A stretch of DNA of 64,000 nucleotides from assembly GCA_026196575.1 (NCBI GenBank), contig JAPHSX010000006.1, positions 1 to 64,000 of the forward strand. The letters are read 5' to 3'. The stretch is from Gammaproteobacteria bacterium (GTDB lineage: Bacteria > Pseudomonadota > Gammaproteobacteria > Thiohalomonadales > Thiohalomonadaceae). The position numbers were made by a program, and so were the translations under genes. A model generated the notes under the pieces. The model was not told the DNA's origin. It searched no databases and worked only from the letters and a program-made list of their open reading frames with translations. Of the stretch, positions 14,119 through 22,036 are shown piece by piece. Within the stretch, counting starts at the first letter, position 1. Every line of letters begins with the position of its first letter.

Positions 14119-14643
14119 CTACTTCTTCTTTTTCGGGGCAATCAGCATCACCATTTGGCGACCTTCCATTCTCGGGAACTGTTCAACCGTTCCAAATTCT
14201 GCAAGGTCTCCCTCGACGCGCTTCAACAGATCGCGACCGAGCTCCTGGTGGGCCATTTCACGGCCACGGAACCGCAAGGTTACCTTGACCCTGTCCCCAT
14301 CATTGAGGAAGCGTGTCAGGTTGCGTAGTTTGACCTGATAATCTCCCTCTTCCGTCCCAGGACGGAATTTGATCTCTTTTACCTGAACCTGTTTCTGTTT
14401 CTTCTTGGCGACCTGCTGCTTTTTACGCGTTTCGAAGATGAATTTGCCGTAGTTCATAATGCGGCAGACCGGCGGTTGGGCATCGGGGGAGACCTCAACC
14501 AAATCAAGATCGGCCTCTATGGCAATCTCCAGTGCCTGGGCAATCGGTACTACGCCAATTGCCTCGCCTTCAGCACCAATCAGGCGTACCTCAGGGACTC
14601 GAATCTCTTCGTTCAGGCGCGTTTGCTTCTCTTTAGCAGCGAT
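14119..14643 (-). CDS. infC: Translation initiation factor IF-3 (probable AUC start)
   Basis: Binds the 30S subunit, prevents 50S joining and checks the initiator tRNA and start codon. The family core runs from [18 protein letters not shown] to [11 protein letters not shown], with [12 protein letters not shown] and [20 protein letters not shown]. No ATG, GTG or TTG start fits: the open frame continues far into thrS with unrelated sequence. A perfect GGAGG on the minus strand (14657-14653) is followed 9 nt later by ATC at 14643, giving a 174-residue protein close to the usual 180. Initiation at AUC would fit the family habit of using a poor start codon that IF-3 itself rejects, giving autoregulation. 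The ATC lies 4 nt after the thrS stop. Confidence 0.9.
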   Translation of the reverse strand: MAAKEKQTRLNEEIRVPEVRLIGAEGEAIGVVPIAQALEIAIEADLDLVEVSPDAQPPVCRIMNYGKFIFETRKKQQVAKKKQKQVQVKEIKFRPGTEEGDYQVKLRNLTRFLNDGDRVKVTLRFRGREMAHQELGRDLLKRVEGDLAEFGTVEQFPRMEGRQMVMLIAPKKKK

Positions 14644-14647
14644 GTCG

Positions 14648-16576
14648 TCAATCCTCCAAAACAGGTTTGCGTCCACGGTGCGCAATCTCGGAATGGAGCA
14701 TCCCGGCAAACGCCTCAAGGGACATTGTGCCAAGGTCTTCACCCGTTCTGGTGCGTACCGCAACGGTGCGTTCCTCTACCTCACGGTCACCAATGACCAG
14801 CATGTAGGGAACACGGTGTAGCGTGTGCTCGCGGATCTTAAAGCCGATTTTCTCATTTCTCAAGTCGGATTTGATGCGAATGCCTTGTTTTTTAAGGTTT
14901 TGCTCGATTTCCGCGACAAATTCAGCCTGCCGATCGGTAATATTCATCACCACCGCCTGCAGCGGGGCCAGCCACAGCGGAAAGGCGCCGGCAAAGTTCT
15001 CGATGAGGATACCGATGAAACGCTCCATTGAACCGAGGATCGCCCGGTGCAGCATCACCGGCACCTGCTTGCTGCCATCCTCGGCAATATAGTAGGCATC
15101 AAGGCGGCCCGGCATGGAGAAGTCGACCTGAATGGTGCCGCACTGCCACACTCGGCCGAGACAGTCCTTGAGCGAAAACTCGATCTTCGGCCCGTAGAAG
15201 GCCCCCTCGCCCGGTTGCAGGTCCCACGGCAGCCCCTTGGTGTTGAGCGCCTGCTCCAGGGCGTGTTCCGCCTTGTCCCACACCTCGTCGGAGCCGACGC
15301 GCTGCTCGGGACGGGTGGAGAGCTTGATGATCACCTCATCGAAGCCGAAATCGGCATAGACCTGATATAGCAGGTCGATAAAGACCGACACCTCCGACTG
15401 GATCTGATCCTCGGTACAGAAGATGTGGGCATCGTCCTGGGTGAAGTTACGCACCCGCATGATACCGTGCAGGGTACCGGAGGGCTCATTGCGATGGCAG
15501 GAGCCGAACTCCGCCAGGCGCAGCGGCAACTCACGGTAGGACTTCAGGCCCTGATTGAAGATCTGCACATGGCAGGGGCAGTTCATCGGCTTGACCGCAT
15601 AGTCGCGGTTCTCCGAATGGGTGGTGAACATCATGTCGCCGAACTTGTCCCAGTGGCCGGAGCGCTCCCACAGGGTACGATCCACCACCTGCGGGGTGCG
15701 GATCTCCTGATAGCCGTTCTGGCGGAATACGCCGCGCATGTACTGCTCCACCCCCTGCCACAGGGTCCAGCCGTTGGCATGCCAAAAGACCATCCCCGGC
15801 GCCTCCTCCTGGGTGTGGAACAGGTCGAGCTGGCGGCCGATCTTGCGGTGGTCACGCTTCTCCGCCTCCTCCAGGCGGTGCAGATACTCCTCCAGCGCCT
15901 TCTTGTCGCTCCAGGCGGTGCCGTAGATGCGGGTCAGCATCTCGTTTTTTGAGTCACCGCGCCAGTAGGCACCGGCCACCTTCATCAGCTTGAAGGCCTT
16001 GAGCTTGCTGGTGGAGGGCACATGCGGCCCGCGGCAGAGATCGGTAAAGTCGCCCTGTTTATAGAGCGACAGCACCTCACCGTGGGGGATCGCCTCAACC
16101 AGCTCCGCCTTGTACTTCTCGCCCATCCCCAGGAACAACTCGATCGCCTCCTCGCGCGGCATCTCCGAGCGCTCCAGCGGCAGGTTCTGCGAGACGATCT
16201 TCGCCATCTCCTTCTCGATCTTCGCCAGGTCCTCCGTGGTGAAGGGACGCTCGTAGGCAAAATCGTAGAAAAAGCCATCCTCAATCACCGGACCGATGGT
16301 CACCTGCGCCTCGGGGAAGAGGCGCTTCACCGCCTGCGCCAGCAGGTGGGCGGTCGAGTGGCGGATGATCTCCAGCGCCTCATCGCTCTTGTCAGTGATG
16401 ATGGAGAGGCTCGCATCCTCTTCAATCAGGTGCGAGGCATCGACCAGCTTGCCGTTCACCCGGCCGGCCAGGGTCGCCTTGGCCAGGCCAGAGCCGATAT
16501 TGGCGGCGATCTCAGAGACCGTAACGGATTGATCGAACTGGCGCGCAGAGCCATCGGGAAGGGTAATGACAGGCAT
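14648..16576 (-). CDS. thrS: Threonyl-tRNA synthetase
   Basis: Class II synthetase charging tRNA-Thr, 642 residues. N-terminal TGS domain ([13 protein letters not shown]), then the editing domain with [16 protein letters not shown] and the zinc-type second histidine region, then the catalytic core ([10 protein letters not shown] supplies the zinc cysteine; motif 2 [15 protein letters not shown]), and a C-terminal anticodon-binding domain ([20 protein letters not shown]). The ATG at 16576 is preferred over 16585 because AAGG lies directly against the upstream ATG but 9 nt from this one. Upstream, a terminator hairpin ends only about 45 nt before the start. Confidence 0.97.
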   Translation of the reverse strand: MPVITLPDGSARQFDQSVTVSEIAANIGSGLAKATLAGRVNGKLVDASHLIEEDASLSIITDKSDEALEIIRHSTAHLLAQAVKRLFPEAQVTIGPVIEDGFFYDFAYERPFTTEDLAKIEKEMAKIVSQNLPLERSEMPREEAIELFLGMGEKYKAELVEAIPHGEVLSLYKQGDFTDLCRGPHVPSTSKLKAFKLMKVAGAYWRGDSKNEMLTRIYGTAWSDKKALEEYLHRLEEAEKRDHRKIGRQLDLFHTQEEAPGMVFWHANGWTLWQGVEQYMRGVFRQNGYQEIRTPQVVDRTLWERSGHWDKFGDMMFTTHSENRDYAVKPMNCPCHVQIFNQGLKSYRELPLRLAEFGSCHRNEPSGTLHGIMRVRNFTQDDAHIFCTEDQIQSEVSVFIDLLYQVYADFGFDEVIIKLSTRPEQRVGSDEVWDKAEHALEQALNTKGLPWDLQPGEGAFYGPKIEFSLKDCLGRVWQCGTIQVDFSMPGRLDAYYIAEDGSKQVPVMLHRAILGSMERFIGILIENFAGAFPLWLAPLQAVVMNITDRQAEFVAEIEQNLKKQGIRIKSDLRNEKIGFKIREHTLHRVPYMLVIGDREVEERTVAVRTRTGEDLGTMSLEAFAGMLHSEIAHRGRKPVLED

Positions 16577-16621
16577 GGAACTCATCCTTTCAGTGGTGAT
16601 CCCTACGAAAGATCACGTGAC

Positions 16622-16653
16622 AATAAAAAAGCACCGTGGCATGCGCGGTGCTT
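16622..16653 (-). terminator. Intrinsic terminator or attenuator upstream of thrS
   Basis: Minus-strand hairpin AAGCACCG / CGGTGCTT with a 9-nt loop followed by TTTTTTATT. It ends about 45 nt before the thrS start, hardly enough for a full promoter and leader, so it may be an attenuator in the thrS leader. It could equally end the transcript of the pseudouridine synthase homologue upstream. Confidence 0.75.
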
Positions 16654-16791
16654 GGAATTCGATTTCTCACAGGAGCCCCTAAGGAGATCCTATCTCATTG
16701 ATTTTGAATGGTATCACAGCTCATGGCGGGAGTGAAGGCGGCAGCCACGTCATCGGCCATCGAAATCAGGCGCCATCTGGCCCAGAAAAAA

Positions 16792-17511
16792 TCAAAACAA
16801 CAGCCCCGGCGCAAGGTAACGCCACTGCCCCGGCGGCAACTTTGCCAGCGCTACCCGCCCGATGCGCACCCGCTTCATCGCCACCAGCTTAAGCCCGACA
16901 CTCTGGCACATAAAGGCGATCTGCCCCGGCCGCACAGATTTCAGCGCAAAGCGCAGACGATGTTCGCTCTGCCGGCTCACCTTGAGCGCAGGGAGCGGCC
17001 GGTTGTTGAAGCTCATCGGGCGATTGAGCTGTGCCAGCTGCTCGGGCGTAATCTCGTCACTGAGCTCCACTACGTACTCCTGTTCGTTCCTGGCGGCATC
17101 CTCAACCAGACGGCGTACCACCCGCCAGTCATGGGTAAATACCAGCAGCCCCGTGGCCCCGACCTCAAGGGGTGTGGTTGGCCGGAGCCCGGCAAAGTGA
17201 CGCTTGAGCAGCCGGATGCCGGAGCGGTCATCCTGCGCATGGGTCGCCGGGGTAATCAATTCCAACGGCGCGGTGGGCACCGCCACATCAAAGCCCTGCG
17301 GATAATTCAGCAACAGTGTCACCGGTGCGAGCGGCTCCAGCGTGGCATCAGGATGCAAAGTCACCGTTTGCCCCAGCACCTTGACCTGCGGCTGCTCCAC
17401 CACCTCGCCCTCCACCAGCACCCAACCGCCTTCAATATACCGCTGTGCCTCACCCCGGGAGCAGTGAATCAGCTCTACCAGACGTTTATCGAGACGCATT
17501 GCCTCACGCAT
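16792..17511 (-). CDS. S4-domain pseudouridine synthase homologue (RluF/RsuA-like) with altered catalytic motif
   Basis: About 239 residues: an N-terminal S4 RNA-binding domain (MRLDKRLVELIHCSRGEAQR, YIEGGWVLVEG) and an RsuA/RluF-type catalytic domain with EQEYVVELSDEITPEQLAQL and RPGQIAFMCQSVGLKL near the end. The family's catalytic motif GRLDxxTxGLLLLTND appears here as PLEVGATGLLVFTHD, with Glu (about residue 116) in place of the nucleophilic Asp. It is therefore probably not a normal synthase; an RNA-binding or chaperone role is possible. The start is uncertain: 17511 or 17499 both give a sensible N-terminus, and the longest frame begins at 17553. Confidence 0.7.
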   Translation of the reverse strand: MREAMRLDKRLVELIHCSRGEAQRYIEGGWVLVEGEVVEQPQVKVLGQTVTLHPDATLEPLAPVTLLLNYPQGFDVAVPTAPLELITPATHAQDDRSGIRLLKRHFAGLRPTTPLEVGATGLLVFTHDWRVVRRLVEDAARNEQEYVVELSDEITPEQLAQLNRPMSFNNRPLPALKVSRQSEHRLRFALKSVRPGQIAFMCQSVGLKLVAMKRVRIGRVALAKLPPGQWRYLAPGLLF

Positions 17512-18030
17512 GACCATCACACAACACGCTAACGTTGTGGCCAGTGGAAACATCGGGAATGACGAGTTCGTCTTTAGCTTGGAGATTCAACATGACCTTT
17601 CTCTATTCCACTGTTGTTAATAAACTCGGATTCGACTCAAGCCCCTAGATGCATCGGCATCACAGTATGCGACATTGTATAGAAAACAGGTAACTACTCT
17701 CCCGGGTGTCGCTGTTTCGGAGCGGCTCTGCCGCGATAGAGGGTGAGGGCGACACCCGCCCATCGCGCCATAGGCGCTCCTACGTTTTTACCGCTGCCCC
17801 GATGTGGATAACGGGTGTCTGTGGCTGGGGGCGAGTAGTTACGAAAACAGACGATTTACTTCCCATCAATATCTGCCCGGCCACTATAACCTGAACAATT
17901 CAGGGGGAATATCCCCTGCAAACAACCACCTACCCACACTGGCTAGAAAACAGGTGAGAACTGATTAACGATTTTCGCTACAATAGCTGCCCTGTTTTTA
18001 CGTCGGTTCCAGGTGTGCACGGTATCTGTA
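17512..18030. other. Non-coding stretch upstream of the fumarate-reductase-like operon
   Basis: No gene is seen in about 520 bp. It contains the miniature element at 17690-17842. A 12-nt direct repeat, TAGAAAACAGGT, occurs at 17680-17691 and again at 17944-17955, the second copy about 75 nt before the first gene of the operon. No clear promoter was identified. Confidence 0.5.
17690..17842. mobile_element. 153-bp MITE-like element with 10-bp TIRs and 8-bp target duplication
   Basis: It begins GTAACTACTC (17690-17699) and ends GAGTAGTTAC (17833-17842), a perfect 10-bp terminal inverted repeat extended by similar CCC/GGG sequence inside. Both ends are flanked by the identical octamer GAAAACAG (17682-17689 and 17843-17850), a clean target-site duplication. 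Ends starting GTAA with 8-bp duplications are the habit of the IS66 family, so an IS66-type transposase may have moved it. The interior holds two inverted REP-like arms (GGAGCGGCTCTGCCGCGAT; TCGCGCCATAGGCGCTCC) and no open frame of note. Confidence 0.75.
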
Positions 18031-18669
18031 ATGAATAACGAGTCCCAACAAGTGGTAAACGCCGTGATCGACGGCAAAGCGATTCAGGCCCCGCCGTCGC
18101 TCTCCGTGATTCAGGCCCTGTGGCATGCGGGCTACCCGCGGGTCAAGGGGGTCGGCTGTCTGGAGGGGGTGTGCGGCTCCTGCCGCGTACTGGTGCGGCG
18201 CAAGGATGAGTCGGCGGTCAACATCGAGCTGGGGTGCCAGACCCTGGTCGAGGAAGGGATGCAGGTGATGTTCCTGGTCTTCCCCAACCCCACCCACCAC
18301 CACTACCGTCTCTCCCATATCCAGAACTCCTGGGATCTGCACGCGCAGTTTCACCGCATCTTCCCCGAAGCGGCCAACTGCCGTCACTGCGGCGGCTGTA
18401 CCCGTGGCTGCCCCAAGGGGATCGATGTCGAAAAGGGGGTGGAGCTGGCCAGCGCCGGGCGCTTCAAGGAGGCTGGCGAACTCTTCGTCGAGTGCATTAT
18501 GTGCAACATCTGCATGACCGGCTGCGCCGAGGAGATCGCCCCCAACCACGTCGGCCTCTTCGCCCGGCGCGTCACCGCCTACTTCCACTCCCGCCCCTCC
18601 AACCTCATCCACCGCCTGGAACAGATTCGCAAGGGCGAGCTGCGCATCGAGGAGGATAAGGATGAGTAA
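18031..18669 (+). CDS. Iron-sulfur subunit, FrdB/TfrB-like (2Fe-2S plus two 4Fe-4S motifs)
   Basis: About 212 residues. The N-terminal ferredoxin-like 2Fe-2S domain has CLEGVCGSCRVLV and a later LGCQTL cysteine. The C-terminal part has two CxxCxxCxxxC motifs, CRHCGGCTRGC and CIMCNICMTGC. Classical SdhB/FrdB carries a 3Fe-4S ligand pattern in this area, so this is closer to heterodisulfide- or thiol-linked fumarate reductase iron-sulfur proteins. It should pass electrons to or from the flavoprotein encoded by the next gene, which overlaps it by 8 nt. The ATG at 18031 is taken; an in-frame GTG at 18013 is possible. Confidence 0.8.
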   Translation: MNNESQQVVNAVIDGKAIQAPPSLSVIQALWHAGYPRVKGVGCLEGVCGSCRVLVRRKDESAVNIELGCQTLVEEGMQVMFLVFPNPTHHHYRLSHIQNSWDLHAQFHRIFPEAANCRHCGGCTRGCPKGIDVEKGVELASAGRFKEAGELFVECIMCNICMTGCAEEIAPNHVGLFARRVTAYFHSRPSNLIHRLEQIRKGELRIEEDKDE

Positions 18670-20284
18670 CTCCCGCGTCAGTTACGACGAGGCGCTGGCC
18701 GCCTACCGGCCACTGGCCGAGCGTCCGCTGCAGGAGCAGCACGACGATGTCGATGCCCTGCTGCGCGCCTACCACCCCGACTACCGCGCCGACACCATGA
18801 CCACCCTCAAGGTCGGCCCCAACAGCGGCGAGCCGTGCCACCGCCAGCTGGCCGAGGTGTTGCAGGCCGATGCCCGCATCGACGATGCCGACCTGGCCGG
18901 CGGCGCCATCGTCGAGACCGATGTGCTGGTGATCGGTGGCGGTGGTGCCGGTTGCGCCGCCGCCCTGGTGGCCGCGGTGGCGGGGGCGAAGGTGATCCTC
19001 GCCACCAAACTGCGCCTCGGTGACAGCAATACGGTGATGGCCGAGGGGGGGATCCAAGCCTCCATCGACAAGAGCGACACCCCGCAGATGCACTATGACG
19101 ACACCCTCAGGGCGGGCCATCACCTGGGCGAGAAGAGACTGGTGTCGCAGATGGTGATGGACGGCCCCGATGTCATCCGCTGGCTGATTCAGCAGGGGAT
19201 GCAATTCGACATGGACGAGTTTGGCGACCTGCTCACCCGCCGCGCCGGTGGCACCTCGGCCAACCGCGTCTGCTTCTACCGCGACTACACCGGACTGGAG
19301 ATGATGCGCGTGCTGCGCGAGGCGGTGCAGAACAGCGACGCCGAGGTGTGGGAATACAGTCCGGTGGTGGAGCTGATGATCAACGAGGCGGGCCACTGCG
19401 CCGGGGCGGTGATCTCCAACCTCAAGGATTGCCGCTATGTGCAGATCATCGCCAAGAGCGTGATCATCGCCACCGGCGGCATCGGCCGCATGCACTTGAA
19501 CGGCTTCCCCACCTCCAACCACTTCGGCGCCACCGGCGACGGGCTGGTGCTGGCCTACCGCCTGGGGGCCAAGCTGCGCGACCTTGACTCATTCCAGTAC
19601 CACCCCACCGGCCTAGCCCACCCGCACCACCTGGCCGGCACCCTCATTACCGAGGGGGTGCGCTCGGCCGGCACTTGGCTGCTCAACGGCAAGGGCGAGC
19701 GTTTCGTCGATGAGCTCAAACCACGTGACGTAGTGGCCGCCGCCATTCTCAAGGAGTGTGCCGAGGGGCGTGGTGTGCAGACCAGTGACGGGGGACAAGG
19801 GGTATGGCTCGACACCCCCGGCCTGGAGCTGCGTAATCCCGGCATTCTGAAACAGCGCTTTCCCAAGCTGCTGCACTTGGGGAAAAAGGCCGGTATCGAT
19901 CCCCACATCTCGCCGCTTCTCATCTACCCCACCCTGCACTACCAGAACGGCGGCGTCGCCATTAGCGAACACGGCGAGACCACGGTGCCGGGGCTCTATT
20001 GCGTGGGTGAGGCGAGCGGCGGCATTCACGGCAGAAACCGTATCATGGGCAACGCCCTGCTGGAGATCATCAGCTTTGGTCGCCGCGCCGGCGCCCATGC
20101 CGCCGAGCGCCGTCATGGCAAGGGGCACAAGCGCACCTCCATCGACCACCTCAGCCGCCTGCGCCGCGAACTCACCATCTCCGACATGCCGATGGAGCAG
20201 AAGAGCCCGATGCTCTTCCCCTCCTGCGCCAAATTCGACACCGACGTGGACTACGAGGGTCTGCGCCGCAACCGGCGCAAGTAA
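18662..20284 (+). CDS. Fumarate reductase/succinate dehydrogenase-type flavoprotein (FrdA-like)
   Basis: 540 residues of the FrdA/SdhA/NadB superfamily. After an N-terminal extension of about 85 residues comes the FAD dinucleotide fold (DVLVIGGGGAGCAAALVAA), then SNTVMAEGGIQAS, the active-site region QYHPTGLAHPHHLAG, ERFVDELKPRDVVAAAI with the Arg expected to act as the catalytic acid, and GLYCVGEASGGIHGRNRIMG near the C-terminus. There is no Tat signal and no membrane-anchor gene (sdhC/D type) beside it, so the complex should be soluble. With the overlapping iron-sulfur gene and the NuoF-like gene downstream it suggests an NAD(P)H-linked reductase; fumarate as substrate is inference. Confidence 0.82.
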   Translation: MSNSRVSYDEALAAYRPLAERPLQEQHDDVDALLRAYHPDYRADTMTTLKVGPNSGEPCHRQLAEVLQADARIDDADLAGGAIVETDVLVIGGGGAGCAAALVAAVAGAKVILATKLRLGDSNTVMAEGGIQASIDKSDTPQMHYDDTLRAGHHLGEKRLVSQMVMDGPDVIRWLIQQGMQFDMDEFGDLLTRRAGGTSANRVCFYRDYTGLEMMRVLREAVQNSDAEVWEYSPVVELMINEAGHCAGAVISNLKDCRYVQIIAKSVIIATGGIGRMHLNGFPTSNHFGATGDGLVLAYRLGAKLRDLDSFQYHPTGLAHPHHLAGTLITEGVRSAGTWLLNGKGERFVDELKPRDVVAAAILKECAEGRGVQTSDGGQGVWLDTPGLELRNPGILKQRFPKLLHLGKKAGIDPHISPLLIYPTLHYQNGGVAISEHGETTVPGLYCVGEASGGIHGRNRIMGNALLEIISFGRRAGAHAAERRHGKGHKRTSIDHLSRLRRELTISDMPMEQKSPMLFPSCAKFDTDVDYEGLRRNRRK

Positions 20285-20339
20285 GAAGCTAAATCGAGAG
20301 TTGCATAAGTACACTATGACCGTTTAAACGGACTGAAAC

Positions 20340-20437
20340 TCCCCCCCCTGAGGGGGAGGGTTGGGGAGAGGGGATCGAATACATTGCGCCTCCCTCTCCC
20401 CTGCCCTCTCCCTGATGGGGAGGGGGTGTGGCGTATA
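20340..20437. repeat. G/C-tract inverted repeat between the flavoprotein and NuoF-like genes
   Basis: Left arm GGGGGAGGGTTGGGGAGAGG and right arm CCTCTCCCCTGCCCTCTCCC are imperfect inverted copies. This looks like a dispersed palindromic (REP-type) repeat and could fold as a hairpin in the operon transcript. The rest of the 194-bp gap shows nothing. Confidence 0.6.
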
Positions 20438-20478
20438 CGATGTGCATAAAAACTAACATCAAAGGTTTAAGGTATTAG

Positions 20479-21726
20479 ATGAGCCAACTCAACCAAGTCC
20501 TGTTACACGAGCAGAGCCGTGTCGGCGCTGACCTCGACGCCTGGCTGGCCACCATTGGTGGTCAGGGACTGACCAGGGCGTTGGCAGAGCCGGCGGCGCT
20601 CATCCCCCTCATCGAAGAGGCCGGGCTGCGCGGCCTTGGCGGCAGCGGCTACCCCACCTTCAAAAAGTGGCAGTTCGTCGCCACGCAACCCAACGCGCAG
20701 GACAAATACCTCATCTGCAACGGCAACGAGGATGAACCCGGCACCTTCAAGGATCGCCTGCTGCTACAGGAGGCACCGCACCAGGTAATCGAGGGGGCCT
20801 GTATCACCGCCCTGGCCTGCAACATCAACCGCATCATCTTCTACATCAACCCCGACCAGAAGTCCTCACTGGCGGTGATGGAACAGGCGGTGCAACAGTG
20901 GCGTGAATCGCAGTGGTTTGTTGCCATAGAGAAGGCCTTGGGAAAGGAGCTGGAGCTGACGGTACGCCCCAGCTCCGGCCACTACATCGGTGGCGAGGAG
21001 ACCGCCGCCATCGAGAGCGTCGAGGGCAAATTTCCCTTCCCGCGCGGCAAGCCCCCCTTCCCCGCCGAGTTCGGCGTGTTCGGCAAGCCGACCCTGATTA
21101 ACAACATGGAGACTCTCTCCAACGTCTCGCACATCGTACGCCACGGCGCCCAGTGGTATCGTGACCTCGGGCTGGGGAGTTCACACGGTACCAAGATCTA
21201 CTGCCTCAGCGGCGACGTCCTCTACCCCGGCGCCTATGAACTGCCGATGGGCACACCGTTATCCACCCTCATCTACGAATATGGCGGCGGCATGTTACTG
21301 GAGAAGCAACTCAAGGCGGTCTTCACCGGCGGCCCCTCCAACACCATCCTCACGCCGAAGGATCTCGATGTACCGCTCGACTACGACTCGGTGCGCGAGC
21401 GCGACTCCAGCCTCGGCACCGGGGCGATGATCGTGATCTCCGAGGGAACCGGCATCGTCAAGCGAGTGGCGGAGTATGTGAACTTCTTCGCCCACTCCTC
21501 CTGCGGCCAGTGCCCCTCGTGCAAGAATGGCACCTTCTACGCCGCGCAACTGCTCACCCGCATCGACACCGGCCGCGGCAGCCGCGCAGACCTCTACGCC
21601 CTGATGAACCTCTGCCAGATGCTACCCGGCAGCGGCCGCTGCCACATGCTCGACGGCGCGCTCAAGGTACTGCAAAGCTCGCTGCACCATTTTATGGACG
21701 AGTATGAAGAGGCGGTGAACCGGTAG
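20479..21726 (+). CDS. NuoF-like NADH-binding flavoprotein subunit
   Basis: 415 residues of the 51-kDa complex I / HoxF / FdsB family, which carries NADH, FMN and one 4Fe-4S cluster. The FMN/NADH fold has GLRGLGGSGYPTFKKW, ICNGNEDEPGTFKDR and SGHYIGGEETAAIESVEG; the cluster ligands are SCGQCPSCKNGT plus a later cysteine (LMNLCQML). It is not the complex I subunit of the nuo operon at the right end of the window, being a lone gene with no NuoE partner. Position and strand tie it to the two upstream genes, where it would feed electrons from, or return them to, NAD(H). AAGG lies 6 nt before the ATG. Confidence 0.85.
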   Translation: MSQLNQVLLHEQSRVGADLDAWLATIGGQGLTRALAEPAALIPLIEEAGLRGLGGSGYPTFKKWQFVATQPNAQDKYLICNGNEDEPGTFKDRLLLQEAPHQVIEGACITALACNINRIIFYINPDQKSSLAVMEQAVQQWRESQWFVAIEKALGKELELTVRPSSGHYIGGEETAAIESVEGKFPFPRGKPPFPAEFGVFGKPTLINNMETLSNVSHIVRHGAQWYRDLGLGSSHGTKIYCLSGDVLYPGAYELPMGTPLSTLIYEYGGGMLLEKQLKAVFTGGPSNTILTPKDLDVPLDYDSVRERDSSLGTGAMIVISEGTGIVKRVAEYVNFFAHSSCGQCPSCKNGTFYAAQLLTRIDTGRGSRADLYALMNLCQMLPGSGRCHMLDGALKVLQSSLHHFMDEYEEAVNR

Positions 21727-21833
21727 CCATCTAGAAGCGGCCGGCAGACTGAACCCGTTAACTGGCGTGGACAATTTGTGGACAGGTGGCACAGAAAACA
21801 AAAACGGTGATTAGCCTAACCTGTTGTTTTATA

Positions 21834-21891
21834 TGGTGCCCGGAGCCGGGGTCGAACCGGCAAGGTGTTGCCACCGAGGGATTTTAAGTCC
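21834..21891 (-). pseudogene. 3' half of the host tRNA-Leu(UAA), cut at the anticodon loop
   Basis: Minus-strand sequence from the anticodon loop to CCA: GGACTTAAAATCC, variable arm, T arm (GGTTCGACC) and acceptor strand TCCGGGC-ACCA. It cannot fold alone. Its acceptor strand pairs perfectly with GCCCGGA at the 5' end of the fragment at 30019-30060. Joining the two across the shared 13-bp core restores an 87-nt tRNA-Leu with anticodon TAA and an AGGGA/TCCCT anticodon stem. The break is the left end of the integrated element. Confidence 0.92.
21879..21891. repeat. attL core of the element
   Basis: GGATTTTAAGTCC, identical to attR at 30019-30031. It equals the anticodon loop and flanking stem bases of the target tRNA-Leu. 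Confidence 0.85.
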
Positions 21892-21996
21892 ATACCGCCC
21901 ACCCTGAACTATTTTTAAGTAGCACTTACAGTTGCTATATTTCAGTAACTTACCTATATTTAGTCCCTAGTGTGTATGCAGAGTTTTTAATAAACC

Positions 21997-22013
21997 TGCT
22001 ACCTATTTGCTAC
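21997..22013. promoter_or_regulatory. Paired TGCTAC repeat, candidate integrase arm-type site (left end)
   Basis: TGCTAC-CTATT-TGCTAC: two direct copies with an 11-bp period, about 25 nt before the integrase start. The identical 17-mer occurs inverted at 26854-26870, and a TGCTAC-ATAAC-TGCTAC pair lies at the right end. Repeats one helical turn apart near both att cores are typical of arm-type binding sites. Confidence 0.6.
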
Positions 22014-22036
22014 AAATTCCACCCGAGGGACTGAGC

